Assembly: GCA_017882445.1 (NCBI GenBank) | Contig: JADGPK010000005.1 | Coordinates: 1 to 64,000 of the forward strand | DNA: 64,000 nt | DNA from: Solirubrobacteraceae bacterium | GTDB taxonomy: Bacteria > Actinomycetota > Thermoleophilia > Solirubrobacterales > Solirubrobacteraceae | Direction of reading: 5' to 3' | Shown here: positions 1-8,736 of the stretch, piece after piece | How the letters are laid out: each line of letters begins with the position of its first letter | How positions within the stretch are numbered: the stretch's first letter is position 1 | Translations under genes and position numbers: made by a program | Notes under the pieces: model-generated | What the model saw: only the letters and a program-made list of their open reading frames with translations | Database searches by the model: none | What the model was told of the DNA's origin: nothing

Positions 1-91
1 GCTCTGCCTTGCACGTCGGTACTGGCTATGACAGCACACGCATCGACCGGCCCCGGGAACATCTTTATAGGTGCAGCGAACGTTGGACGCA

Positions 92-298
92 TTACTTCAA
101 CGGCTCGGTCGGCCATTTGGCCTGGCCGTCGATGCCCGGCACGCGCACCCCGCTGCCCTCGCACCACGGGCAGCTGACCTTGCTGGGCGTGCCGCCGAGG
201 CTCGAGATCACCTGGCCGCTGCCCCGGCAGGGCATACACTCCCGCAGCCCATGGGACTCCTCGGCCTGATCCTCGCTGTTGCTCTCGTCGCTCGCCAC
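92..298 (-). CDS. Small CxxCxGxG zinc-ribbon protein
   Basis: A 68-residue protein starting at GTG 298. It carries two CxxCxGxG-type motifs, CMPCRGSG (about residues 21-28) and CPWCEGSG (about 43-50), the pattern of half a DnaJ central zinc finger, so it should bind one zinc ion. No J domain or other domain is present, and the N-terminus is acidic (many D/E/S). The role is unknown; a chaperone-like or RNA-associated function would be a guess. Its start lies only 26 bases from the divergent glycosyltransferase start, leaving little room for two separate promoters. The motif pair makes chance coding unlikely. Confidence 0.6.
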   Translation of the reverse strand: MASDESNSEDQAEESHGLRECMPCRGSGQVISSLGGTPSKVSCPWCEGSGVRVPGIDGQAKWPTEPLK

Positions 299-324
299 GA
301 GCCGTTGAGACTAGCGTTCCCCGC

Positions 325-2298
325 ATGAGAAGACCCAGGCGAGGAGCCGAGTGGGCGATCGTGTCGGCGATCACGGTCGGCGCGGCGGTGCTGCGGCTGC
401 TGTACATCGGCAAGGTCTCCCCCGATCCGTTCTACGACGCGGCCGTGCGCAGCATGTCGATGTCCTGGCACAACTTCTTCTTCGGCGCGTTCGAGCCCGG
501 GGGCAGCGTCTCGATCGACAAGCCTCCGGTCGATCTGTGGCTGCAGGTAGCGAGCGTCAAGCTGTTCGGGTTCAGCTCGACCACGCTCAAGCTGCCCGAG
601 ATCTTCGCGGGGATCGCCGCGGTGCCGCTGCTGTACGCGGCCGTGCGCCGGATGTGGAGCGCCTCGGCCGGGATCGCGGCCGCGCTGGCGATCGCGGTGC
701 TCCCCGTCGCGGTCATCACCGCTCGCAGCGACACGATGGACGCGGTGATGATGGCGCTAATCGTGCTCGCGCTCCTCTTGATCGTGCGTTCGATCGAGAC
801 CGAGAGCACAGCCTGGCTGCTCGCCGGGGCGGCGGTGCTCGGCCTGGCGTTCAACGTCAAGCTGCTCGAGTCGCTCGTCGCCCTTCCGGGCATCGCTGTG
901 CTCGCGTTCCTCGGCCTGCCCGGCCCGGCGCTCAAGCGTGTGCTGCGCCTGTCGCTCGCAGGACTCCTCTACGTGGTGGTGGCGCTGTCGTGGCTCTCGG
1001 CCACGCTGATCGCGCCGGCACACGATCGTCCGTGGGCGATCGGCTCGAGCAACGGCAGCGCCTGGAACGCGGCGTTCGTGTTCAACGGCACCGAACGTCT
1101 GGGCGGCAAATCGCCGGAACCGCAGTTCACGGTCTACGAACCCGGGCACCGCTACCCGACGGCGACCCAGTCCGAGCGCGACCACATCCCGATCGTCCCA
1201 CCGTCCCCCACGCGCCTGCTGGCGCGAGTGGGACCGTTGTCCGGCGAGCGGCTGGGCCTCGAGCTGTTGGTCAGTCTGCTGCTGGGGATACCGGCGCTGC
1301 TGTGGGGCCTGTCCAGGGAGCGCGACACCTCCGAGCGCGCAGCCGAGGCGTCCTCGGCTCCCGCCGCGCCGCAGACGCGGCAGGCACAGCAGACGCCCAT
1401 GGACGGACCGGCGCCCGCTGGAGAGACGAACCGCGAGCGCGCCCTCGGCGCGGCGCCGGGCGCGGATCGCACGCGGATGCGCCGCGCGATCGCCGCGGGT
1501 CTGGCGGTCTGGATGCTGACGGGCATCGTCCTGTTCAGCAGCATGGCTCGGCTGCACCCGCGGTATGTCGAAGCGTTCACTCCGGTGGTCGCTGCGATGC
1601 TGGGGATCGGCGTCGCGTGGGTGGCCTCCCAACGGGGGCGCCTGCGCCTGGCGGTCCTTGCAGGCACGCTCTTGATCGTCGTCGTGTACGCCGAGCGGCT
1701 CCTCTACGGCACTCCGGCTGTGTGGTGGGTGTCGCTCGCCGCCGCGTGCGGGGCGCTCGGGTGCATCGCGCTCGCGCGTGTGCCGACGCTGACCGCCAGA
1801 GAGCGCTCGTGGCTGGCGCGGGCCGGCGTGCTGACGCTCACGCTGACGGCCGTCCTTGCGATCCCGCTCAGCGCGGACGTGACGGCGATCGAGAACGGCG
1901 TGACCGACGCCGGCTATGTGGGAGCGCTCCCCAGCGAAGAGCAGCGGCTCGTGAGCTCCTACCTGCGCGACCACCAGCGCGGTGCCCACTATGAGGTGGC
2001 TGCCGAGTCGGCGACGCAGATCGGGTCGCTGATCGTCCAGGACGCTCGGCCGGTGCTCGTCCTCACGACCTACGCCGCTCGCGTGTTCACGACCGTCGCG
2101 GAGCTGCAGCGCCTCATCGCCCACGGACGGGTCCGCTACGCCTTCCTGAACTCGTTCTGCAGCCGGCATGGCGCGTCGCTCAACCCCGCCTGCTCGGCTC
2201 CCGCCCGCTGGGTGCGCGCGCACGGAACCGACGTCTCGCGCGAGGCGGGCCTGCAGCAGCACAAGCTGCTGTGGCTGCTGCCGGGGGCCACACCATGA
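325..2298 (+). CDS. Membrane glycosyltransferase, ArnT/PMT (GT-C) family
   Basis: A 657-residue polytopic membrane protein of the ArnT/dolichyl-phosphate-mannose mannosyltransferase-like superfamily. The N-terminus has one membrane segment followed by an acidic loop with DPFYDAA (residues 34-40) and SIDKPPVDLW, the usual place of the catalytic Asp in GT-C enzymes; SDTMDAVMM lies in a later loop. An Ala/Pro/Arg-rich cytoplasmic linker near residues 335-390 separates two blocks of membrane helices, and a soluble extracytoplasmic tail follows. It probably transfers a sugar from a polyprenyl-phosphate donor; donor and acceptor cannot be read from sequence. Its TGA overlaps the ATG of the RNase D gene (ATGA), so the two are translationally coupled. 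Confidence 0.8.
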   Translation: MRRPRRGAEWAIVSAITVGAAVLRLLYIGKVSPDPFYDAAVRSMSMSWHNFFFGAFEPGGSVSIDKPPVDLWLQVASVKLFGFSSTTLKLPEIFAGIAAVPLLYAAVRRMWSASAGIAAALAIAVLPVAVITARSDTMDAVMMALIVLALLLIVRSIETESTAWLLAGAAVLGLAFNVKLLESLVALPGIAVLAFLGLPGPALKRVLRLSLAGLLYVVVALSWLSATLIAPAHDRPWAIGSSNGSAWNAAFVFNGTERLGGKSPEPQFTVYEPGHRYPTATQSERDHIPIVPPSPTRLLARVGPLSGERLGLELLVSLLLGIPALLWGLSRERDTSERAAEASSAPAAPQTRQAQQTPMDGPAPAGETNRERALGAAPGADRTRMRRAIAAGLAVWMLTGIVLFSSMARLHPRYVEAFTPVVAAMLGIGVAWVASQRGRLRLAVLAGTLLIVVVYAERLLYGTPAVWWVSLAAACGALGCIALARVPTLTARERSWLARAGVLTLTLTAVLAIPLSADVTAIENGVTDAGYVGALPSEEQRLVSSYLRDHQRGAHYEVAAESATQIGSLIVQDARPVLVLTTYAARVFTTVAELQRLIAHGRVRYAFLNSFCSRHGASLNPACSAPARWVRAHGTDVSREAGLQQHKLLWLLPGATP

Positions 2299-3497
2299 GT
2301 GGCGAGGCGCAGGCGGCTCGGCTGCAGAACCTCGCCGCCGGTGCTCGCGCCGCTCAGAAGATCGCGCTCGACACCGAGTTCATGGGCGAGGGGCGCTATC
2401 GAACGCTCCTGTGCCTGGTGCAGCTCGCGATCCCCGAGAGCATGCAGGCGACCGAACGCATCGCGGTCATCGACCCGCTCGAGGGCGATCTCGATGGCTC
2501 GGCGCTGGCGGACGTGCTCGCCGACCCGGCGATCCAGGTTGTGGTGCACGCCGGTCGCCATGACATAGCCCTAATGCGCAGGCACTTCGAGACGGAAATC
2601 ACCAACGTCTTCGATACGCAGATCGCAGCCGGCTTCGCCGGGCTGGCGGCACAGTCCTCATACGACTCGCTGCTCGCCGAGATCCTTGGCCTGCGGGTCG
2701 CGAAGACCGCGAGCTTCACCCGCTGGGACGTGCGTCCCCTGTCGACCGAGCAGATGGCCTACGCGCGCGAGGACGTCGTGCACCTGCTCGAGATGGCCGC
2801 TGAGCTCGAGCGCCGACTGTCGGAGCTCGGGCGTCTGGAGTGGGCGCGTGAGGAGTGCGAGCCGCTCGCGCGCTCCAGCGACGAGCGGGTCCCTGAGGCG
2901 ATCTTCGCCCGTCTGCCCCGCATCGCCGGGCTGAGCGCGTACGCGCGGCCGCTCGCGCGTGAGCTGGTGGAGTGGCGCGAGCAGACAGCGGCGCGCCAGA
3001 ACCGGCCTGTCCAGGGTGTCCTCAGCGACGCGACGCTCGTGGAGATAGCCAGGCGCAGACCATCCACGCAGGGGGAGCTCGAGAAGATCCGCGGCGTTGG
3101 CACGAGCGGGAACGCCAGGCGGGCGCAGGAGCTGCTGGCGGTGATCGCGCGCGGGCTGGAGCGTCCGCCCGATCCACCGCCGCAGACGCCGCGGCCGCCC
3201 GCGCCCAAGCCCGATGACGCTCCGCTCGTCGCCCTCGGCGAGGCGCTGCTGCGCGCGCGGGCGCGCGAGGCGGGCCTCGCCTACGAGCTGCTGGCGGCGC
3301 GTGCGGACCTGCAGGCGATCGTCGCGGCGGTGCGCGTCGGAGGCGAGGAGGCGGATGTGCGGACCCTGCGCGGCTGGAGACGAGAGCTTGCTGGCGCAGA
3401 GCTCCTGCGACTGCTCGACGGCGGTGTATCGCTGTCGGTCGACCACGGGGGCCGAGGCCGGCGGGTGCGGATCGACGAGCGCACGGGCGAACCCTGA
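2295..3497 (+). CDS. rnd: Ribonuclease D (DEDDy 3'-5' exonuclease with HRDC domain)
   Basis: A 400-residue RNase D-like 3'-5' exoribonuclease that trims RNA 3' ends, such as tRNA precursors. The DEDDy residues are visible: LDTEF (D26, E28), HAGRHD (D90) and YARED (Y156, D160). An HRDC domain lies at about 205-285, followed by a Pro-rich linker and an unassigned Arg-rich tail. I chose ATG 2295 because it overlaps the preceding stop as ATGA; an in-frame start at 2271 would add eight residues inside the upstream gene. It converges on pilC with 14 bases between the stops and no obvious terminator hairpin. Confidence 0.9.
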   Translation: MSGEAQAARLQNLAAGARAAQKIALDTEFMGEGRYRTLLCLVQLAIPESMQATERIAVIDPLEGDLDGSALADVLADPAIQVVVHAGRHDIALMRRHFETEITNVFDTQIAAGFAGLAAQSSYDSLLAEILGLRVAKTASFTRWDVRPLSTEQMAYAREDVVHLLEMAAELERRLSELGRLEWAREECEPLARSSDERVPEAIFARLPRIAGLSAYARPLARELVEWREQTAARQNRPVQGVLSDATLVEIARRRPSTQGELEKIRGVGTSGNARRAQELLAVIARGLERPPDPPPQTPRPPAPKPDDAPLVALGEALLRARAREAGLAYELLAARADLQAIVAAVRVGGEEADVRTLRGWRRELAGAELLRLLDGGVSLSVDHGGRGRRVRIDERTGEP

Positions 3498-3511
3498 CCG
3501 GGCCGAGGGCG

Positions 3512-4720
3512 CTATTCGATGTGCTTGTAGACTTCGAACAGCGGCAGGTACATCGAGATCACGATGAATCCCACGATCCCGCCGATGACGATGATCATGA
3601 TCGGCTCGAGGATCGAGGTGAGCGCCTTGACCGACGCTTCGACCTGTTCCTCGTAGAACTCGGCAACCCTGTCGAGCATCGAGTCGAGTGCGCCCGTTTC
3701 CTCGCCCACGCCGACCATGTGGGTCACCATCGTTGGAAAGATCGGAGCCTGCGCCAGCGGCGCCGCGATCGTCCCGCCGCGCTTGACCGAGGCGATCACG
3801 CCATCCATCGCCTCTTCCACGGCGACGTTGCCGCCCGTCCGGCCGGTGATCTCGAGCGCCTGCAGCAGCGGCACGCCGGCCGATGTCAGCGAGGCGAGCG
3901 TGCGCGACCAGCGCGCGACGGCGACCTGCTGGACGATCGTGCCGATCTTCATCGGCACGTGCAGGCGGAAGTGGTCCCACTGCCTACGTCCCCAAGTGGA
4001 CTTCTTCCACTTCAGGAAGGTCGCTATCACCAGCCCGGTCCCCCCGAACATCAACCACCAGTAGCCGGTGACCATTTCGGAGAGCATCACGGAGACCTGG
4101 GTCAGAGCCGGAAGTTCGCCGCCGAACTGCTTGAAGACGCCCACGAACACAGGAACCAGGAAGGCGACGAGCGCCATCATGACGCCGACCGCGAAGATGA
4201 TCACGAGCGTCGGGTAGACCATCGCGGATTTGATCTGGCGGCGCAGCGCCGCGTCCTTCTGCAGCTGGTCGGCCACGCGCATGAGCGCGCCCTCGAGCAC
4301 GCCTCCCATCTCGCCCGCCTGGGTCATGGCCACGAACAGGGGATTGAAGACCTTGGGGTGGCGTGCCATCGCGTCGCTCAGCGACAGGCCCGCCTCGACG
4401 TCCTTGCGCACGGCGACGATCGTTTCCTTCAGGAACTTGCCCTCCGTCTGCTCCTCGAGCACGTACAGCGAGCGCAGGATGCTCATTCCCGAGGAGATCA
4501 TGGTCGAGAGCTGGCGCGAGAAGACCGCCAGTTCGGATGCCTTGACCTTCTTCAGGAAGCCGAGCTCGATCTGGCGCGAGGAGTGCTTGTCGGCGATGTC
4601 CAGGACGATCAGCCCGCGCTGGCGGAGCTGATCGGAGACCGCCTGCTTGGATTCGGCCTCGACTTCGCCTCGGGCTTTGACGCCGGCGACGTCGATCGCC
4701 TTGAAGACGTAGGTGCTCAT
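3512..4720 (-). CDS. pilC: Type IV pilus/type II secretion inner-membrane platform protein PilC (GspF)
   Basis: A 402-residue PilC/GspF protein, the inner-membrane platform that couples the cytoplasmic ATPases to pilin assembly. It opens with the family-typical MSTYVFKAID start and has two GspF repeats (about 70-195 and 270-395), with membrane segments near 170-190, 220-240 and 375-395. The length is standard. It is the last gene of the pilB-pilT-pilC trio, 10 bases after pilT. No pilin, PilD prepilin peptidase or PilMNO gene is in the window, so those must lie elsewhere. Confidence 0.93.
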   Translation of the reverse strand: MSTYVFKAIDVAGVKARGEVEAESKQAVSDQLRQRGLIVLDIADKHSSRQIELGFLKKVKASELAVFSRQLSTMISSGMSILRSLYVLEEQTEGKFLKETIVAVRKDVEAGLSLSDAMARHPKVFNPLFVAMTQAGEMGGVLEGALMRVADQLQKDAALRRQIKSAMVYPTLVIIFAVGVMMALVAFLVPVFVGVFKQFGGELPALTQVSVMLSEMVTGYWWLMFGGTGLVIATFLKWKKSTWGRRQWDHFRLHVPMKIGTIVQQVAVARWSRTLASLTSAGVPLLQALEITGRTGGNVAVEEAMDGVIASVKRGGTIAAPLAQAPIFPTMVTHMVGVGEETGALDSMLDRVAEFYEEQVEASVKALTSILEPIMIIVIGGIVGFIVISMYLPLFEVYKHIE

Positions 4721-4730
4721 GTCCGCGAAC

Positions 4731-5825
4731 CTACGCGGCCGCCAGCGATGTCGCTCCGAGCAGGCGTCGGAGCTCCTCGGGCGTGGAGGAACGCGACTCG
4801 GCGAGCTTCTGGGTGATCTGGCCCTGGCGCACGAGCATCGCCAGCGACGCGTCCATCGTCTGCATGCCTGCTGCCGAGCTGGTCTGCAGGACGGAGTAGA
4901 TCTGGTGGGTCTTGCCCTCGCGGATCAGGTTGCGGATAGCCGGGTTCGGCACCAGCACCTCGCATGCCACCACCCGGCCGGAGCCGTCGATGTTGGGCAG
5001 CAGCTGCTGGGTCATGATCCCCTGCAGCCCGACCGACAGCTGCACGCGGACCTGTCCCTGCTGGTGGGCGGGGAACACGTCGATGATGCGATCGATCGTC
5101 TGGGCGGTGTCCTGGGTGTGGAGGGTGGCGAAGACGAGGTGGCCGGTCTCGGCCGCGGTCAGCGCGGTGGAGATGGTCTCGAGATCGCGCATCTCGCCGA
5201 CGAGGATGACGTCTGGGTCCTGGCGCAGGGCGGCCTTCAGGGCCTCGGAGAAGCTCTGCGCGTCCGAGCCCAGCTCGCGCTGGTTGACGAGGCACTTCTT
5301 GTGGGCGTGCAGGAACTCGATCGGGTCCTCGATCGTCATGATGTGCTCCTCGCGCGTGGAGTTGATCTCGTCGATCATGGCCGCCAGCGAGGTCGACTTG
5401 CCGGAGCCGGTCGGGCCTGTGACGAGCACGAACCCGCGCGGCTTGCGCGTGAACTCGTGCACGGTCGCGGGCAGTCCGAGCTCGTCGATGGAGGTCAGGC
5501 CGAAGGGGATCAGGCGGAAGGCCGCGCCGATCGCGCCGCGCTGGTAGTAGGCGTTGACACGGAAGCGGGCGTGACCGGGAATCGAGTAGGCGAAGTCGAG
5601 CTGCCAGTTGGTCTCCAGACGCTGGCGCTGGTCTCCGGTGAGAATCGAGTAGATGATCTCGCGCGTGTCCGAGGCGGACAGCTTGGGGTAGTCCTCCAGC
5701 GGCGCCAGGCGCCCCCGGACACGAACGGTCGGATTGGCGCCAGCGCTCAGGTGGAGATCTGAGGCCCGGCGGTGAACGACCTCCATCAGTAGATCCGCGA
5801 AATCGATGTCCATGGTCCCCGGCAT
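4731..5825 (-). CDS. pilT: Twitching motility ATPase PilT
   Basis: A 364-residue PilT-type hexameric ATPase that powers pilus retraction. The N-terminal PAS-like domain contains RASDLHLSAG; the core has Walker A GPTGSGKST, a Walker B ILVGEMRD and the adjacent GHLVFATLHT histidine box, all intact. The start could be ATG 5825 or ATG 5813 (MDIDFADLL); the latter matches how PilT proteins usually begin, but neither has an ideally spaced ribosome-binding site. It sits between pilB and pilC on the same strand, so extension and retraction motors are probably made together. Confidence 0.93.
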   Translation of the reverse strand: MPGTMDIDFADLLMEVVHRRASDLHLSAGANPTVRVRGRLAPLEDYPKLSASDTREIIYSILTGDQRQRLETNWQLDFAYSIPGHARFRVNAYYQRGAIGAAFRLIPFGLTSIDELGLPATVHEFTRKPRGFVLVTGPTGSGKSTSLAAMIDEINSTREEHIMTIEDPIEFLHAHKKCLVNQRELGSDAQSFSEALKAALRQDPDVILVGEMRDLETISTALTAAETGHLVFATLHTQDTAQTIDRIIDVFPAHQQGQVRVQLSVGLQGIMTQQLLPNIDGSGRVVACEVLVPNPAIRNLIREGKTHQIYSVLQTSSAAGMQTMDASLAMLVRQGQITQKLAESRSSTPEELRRLLGATSLAAA

Positions 5826-5883
5826 CGGCCGCTGGTTGGACTCCTCCGCGCGGCGGATTGTGCAGTGGACGAACGTTCGAGTG

Positions 5884-7866
5884 TCAGTTGCTGCCGATCA
5901 CGCGCGCGATCTCGGCGATCGATGTGCGACCCTGCCTGACCTTCTGAAGACCGTCGTCGCGCAGGCGCGTCATTCCCTGCCGGACGGCCACGTCGCGGAT
6001 CGCCTCGGCGGGCTTGCGTTCGAGCGCCAGCGTCTGTATCTCCGGAGTCATCTTCATGACCTCATACAGGCCCACGCGGCCGCGGTAGCCGCTGCCGCCG
6101 CAGCGCCTGCAGCCGACGGGCTCGTACGCCTCGAGCTCCATCCGCGCGTTGTAGCCGCTGTCGCGCAGCAACTTGGAGGGAATGATCGTGCGGCGCTTGC
6201 AGCTCGGGCAGAGCATGCGCGCCAGGCGCTGGGCGACCACGCAGTCGAGCGCCGAGGCGACGAGGAACGGCTCGATCCCCATCTCGATCAGCCTGGTGAT
6301 CGCCGATGGCGCATCGTTGGTGTGCAGCGTGGAGAGCACGAGATGCCCGGTCAGAGCGGACTCCACCGCCATCTGGGCGGTCTCGCGGTCGCGAATCTCG
6401 CCCACCATGATCACGTCGGGGTCGGCGCGCACCATCGCGCGCAGGCCGGTGGCGAAGGTGAGGCCGGACTTCGCCGAGACCTGCACCTGGGTCAGGCCAC
6501 TCATCTCATACTCGACCGGGTCCTCCACGGTGATGATGTTCTTCTCGGGGGTGTTCAGCAGCTGCAGGACGGCATACAGCGTCGTGGACTTGCCCGAGCC
6601 GGTCGGACCGGTCACGAGCACGGCGCCGTGGGTCTCGCGGCAGGCACGCTCGAGGCGTTCGCGCTCGATGTCCGCCATGCCAAGCTTGTCGAGATCGACG
6701 ACCACCGCCGCCTTGTCCAGTACGCGCATCACGACCCCCTCGCCGTGGACGCTGGGGAGCGTCACGATGCGCAGGTCGACGTGCCGACCGTCGACGAGCA
6801 GCCCCACTCGCCCATCCTGTGGCAGGCGCTTCTCGGCGATGTTCAGTTCGGCCATGATCTTGATGCGCGAGATCACGCCCGCGGCCATCCTGCGCTGAAC
6901 GGTCGTCACGTCCTGGAGCACGCCGTCGATCCGGAAGCGCACTCGCAGCTCACGCCCCTCGGGCGACAGATGCAGGTCGGATGCGCCACGCTCGACCGCC
7001 TGCGCGACCAGCTGGTTGACCAGCTTGATGACCGGCGCGTCGTGGGAGACCTCATGCAGAGCGACGACCTCTCCCGTGTCCTCCTCGGCCTCCTCAGAGC
7101 CCGCGGCGGACTCACCGACCACGTCTTCGAGTCGGTCCAGCCGCGAGATCAGCGCGGCGATGTCGTCGGATGGGGCGACCGCGACGCGAATCTCATAGCC
7201 GGTCATGATCGCGATGTCGTCGACCGCCAGAACGTTCGACGGATCGGCCATCGCCACCAGCAGCGTTCGCTTGTCGGCCAACGCGACCGGGACCGCCTGA
7301 TAGCGCTTGGCGACGGTCGTGCTCACGAGGTTGGCGGCGCTCATGTCGACCGAGAAGACGCCGAGGTCGAGGTAGTCGAGCCCGTAGCGCTCGGCCAGCG
7401 CGCGTGCCAGCGCCTCCTGCGAGAGCGCTCCGCTGTCGAGGAGCACGCGCTCGGGCGTGGTACCGGAGGTGCGTGAGCTGCTCAGCGCATCGTCGACCTG
7501 CTGGCGCGACGCGAGCCCCATCGCCACGATCACATCGGTCAGGTAGCGCTGCGAGGAGCCTCGCTGCGACGGCCTGATGACGCCCGCGGGCTCCGAGGAG
7601 TCGCCGGGCGACGGTGCGGCGGCGTCGACGTCGATGCGCGGGTCCGCAGCGATCGGGTCGAGCTCCACCTCGGCGCCCGTGTCGGTGAAGGGCTCCAGCT
7701 CTCGCTCGACCTCCACACGCGGAGCCTGTCCCACGCCGAGCCTGCTCTCCTTGGCCGAGGCGCCGCGCTCGACCGAGATGACCGCATCGGGGTCCGCGTC
7801 GGCCTCGCCGTCGATCCCGAAGATCGCATGCAGGTCGGGACCTGTCTGCTGGGGCACGTCGCTCAT
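5884..7866 (-). CDS. pilB: Type IV pilus extension/secretion ATPase PilB (GspE)
   Basis: A 660-residue GspE/PilB ATPase. After an acidic, disordered N-terminus (about 1-90) comes an MshEN/T2SSE_N-like domain (about 95-240), then a second N-domain and the ATPase core with Walker A GPTGSGKSTT, Walker B IMVGEIRD and LSTLHTND. Two CxxC pairs (CPSC and CRRC) form the zinc-binding region typical of GspE. Some MshEN domains bind cyclic di-GMP; here the second half of the repeat looks degenerate, so binding is uncertain. It starts 24 bases after aroE, inside the alaS-ruvX-mltG-aroE series, and drives filament assembly together with PilC. Confidence 0.92.
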   Translation of the reverse strand: MSDVPQQTGPDLHAIFGIDGEADADPDAVISVERGASAKESRLGVGQAPRVEVERELEPFTDTGAEVELDPIAADPRIDVDAAAPSPGDSSEPAGVIRPSQRGSSQRYLTDVIVAMGLASRQQVDDALSSSRTSGTTPERVLLDSGALSQEALARALAERYGLDYLDLGVFSVDMSAANLVSTTVAKRYQAVPVALADKRTLLVAMADPSNVLAVDDIAIMTGYEIRVAVAPSDDIAALISRLDRLEDVVGESAAGSEEAEEDTGEVVALHEVSHDAPVIKLVNQLVAQAVERGASDLHLSPEGRELRVRFRIDGVLQDVTTVQRRMAAGVISRIKIMAELNIAEKRLPQDGRVGLLVDGRHVDLRIVTLPSVHGEGVVMRVLDKAAVVVDLDKLGMADIERERLERACRETHGAVLVTGPTGSGKSTTLYAVLQLLNTPEKNIITVEDPVEYEMSGLTQVQVSAKSGLTFATGLRAMVRADPDVIMVGEIRDRETAQMAVESALTGHLVLSTLHTNDAPSAITRLIEMGIEPFLVASALDCVVAQRLARMLCPSCKRRTIIPSKLLRDSGYNARMELEAYEPVGCRRCGGSGYRGRVGLYEVMKMTPEIQTLALERKPAEAIRDVAVRQGMTRLRDDGLQKVRQGRTSIAEIARVIGSN

Positions 7867-7890
7867 CTCGCGCGCCCCCCCACTCGTGCG

Positions 7891-8736
7891 TCAGGCTGCC
7901 GTGTCCTCTCCGCGGGCTGCGCGAGACATGACCTCGAGCGGGGCCGTCCTGCCGGTCCACAACTCGAAGCTGAGCGCGCCCTGCGCGACGAGGATCTCGA
8001 GCCCGTCGAGCGTCCGTGCTCCATGCGCGCGGGCGGCGGCAAGCAATGCGGTGGGTTCTGAGCGATAGACCAGGTCGACGACATATGAGTACTCACCGAG
8101 CTGATCGAACGTCAAACCGAGTTGGTTGAGCTCACCACCCTCAGTGGCCGAGAGTTCGAGCGAATCGGGCTCGATTGCGCCCTCCAGCCCGACCGACGTG
8201 CAGTTGACGAGCAGGTCTGCGGGCTCGGGAGCCTGCACCGCGCGCACCCCGAGATCGCTCGCCAGCGCCTCTGCCCGCTCGGGATTGCGGTTCCAGACCG
8301 ACACCTCGGCGGCACCCGCCTCGCGCAGCCCCCACGCGGCCGCCCGCGCGCTCCCCCCGGCGCCCAGCACGAGGACGCGCATGCCGCGGGGCGATTGACC
8401 GAGCGCCCCAACGAGCCCCGGGGCGTCGGTGTTCTCGGCCGCGATCGTGCCGTCGGGGAGGAAGGTGAGGGTGTTGGCCGCCCCGATCGCTCGCGCCGCA
8501 TCGCTCGCCTGCCCGGCCAGCGCGAGCGCGGCCTGCTTGTGGGGGATGGTCACGTTCGCGCCGAGGAAGCCGGACTGTCCGAGGGCTCGGGTCGTCTCGG
8601 CGAACAGATGCGCGGGAACGGGCAGCCGCTGATAGCGCCAGCCCTCCATCCCCAGCGCCGCGAACGCGGCGCTGTGCATGGCCGGTGAACGGCTGTGCGC
8701 GACGGGCCAGCCGAGGACACCCAGCCGTCTCGTCAT
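7891..8736 (-). CDS. aroE: Shikimate dehydrogenase
   Basis: A 281-residue NADP-dependent shikimate 5-dehydrogenase, which reduces 3-dehydroshikimate to shikimate in the chorismate pathway. The substrate-binding SRSPAMHS and the catalytic Lys/Asp regions NVTIPHK and ENTDAPG are present, along with the nucleotide-binding GAGGSARAAAW. The ATG overlaps the mltG stop as ATGA. The mltG-aroE pairing is common in Actinobacteria and supports the assignment. The family length (270-290) fits. Confidence 0.93.
   Translation of the reverse strand: MTRRLGVLGWPVAHSRSPAMHSAAFAALGMEGWRYQRLPVPAHLFAETTRALGQSGFLGANVTIPHKQAALALAGQASDAARAIGAANTLTFLPDGTIAAENTDAPGLVGALGQSPRGMRVLVLGAGGSARAAAWGLREAGAAEVSVWNRNPERAEALASDLGVRAVQAPEPADLLVNCTSVGLEGAIEPDSLELSATEGGELNQLGLTFDQLGEYSYVVDLVYRSEPTALLAAARAHGARTLDGLEILVAQGALSFELWTGRTAPLEVMSRAARGEDTAA

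Noticed and set aside
757-2262. 501-codon open frame antisense to the ArnT-like gene
   Set aside because: Arg/His-rich translation without domains, typical of a shadow frame in GC-rich DNA; the sense protein has clear GT-C motifs.
2658-3980. 440-codon minus-strand frame across the RNase D/pilC junction
   Set aside because: Low-complexity Arg/Ala-rich product; overlaps two well-supported genes in other frames.
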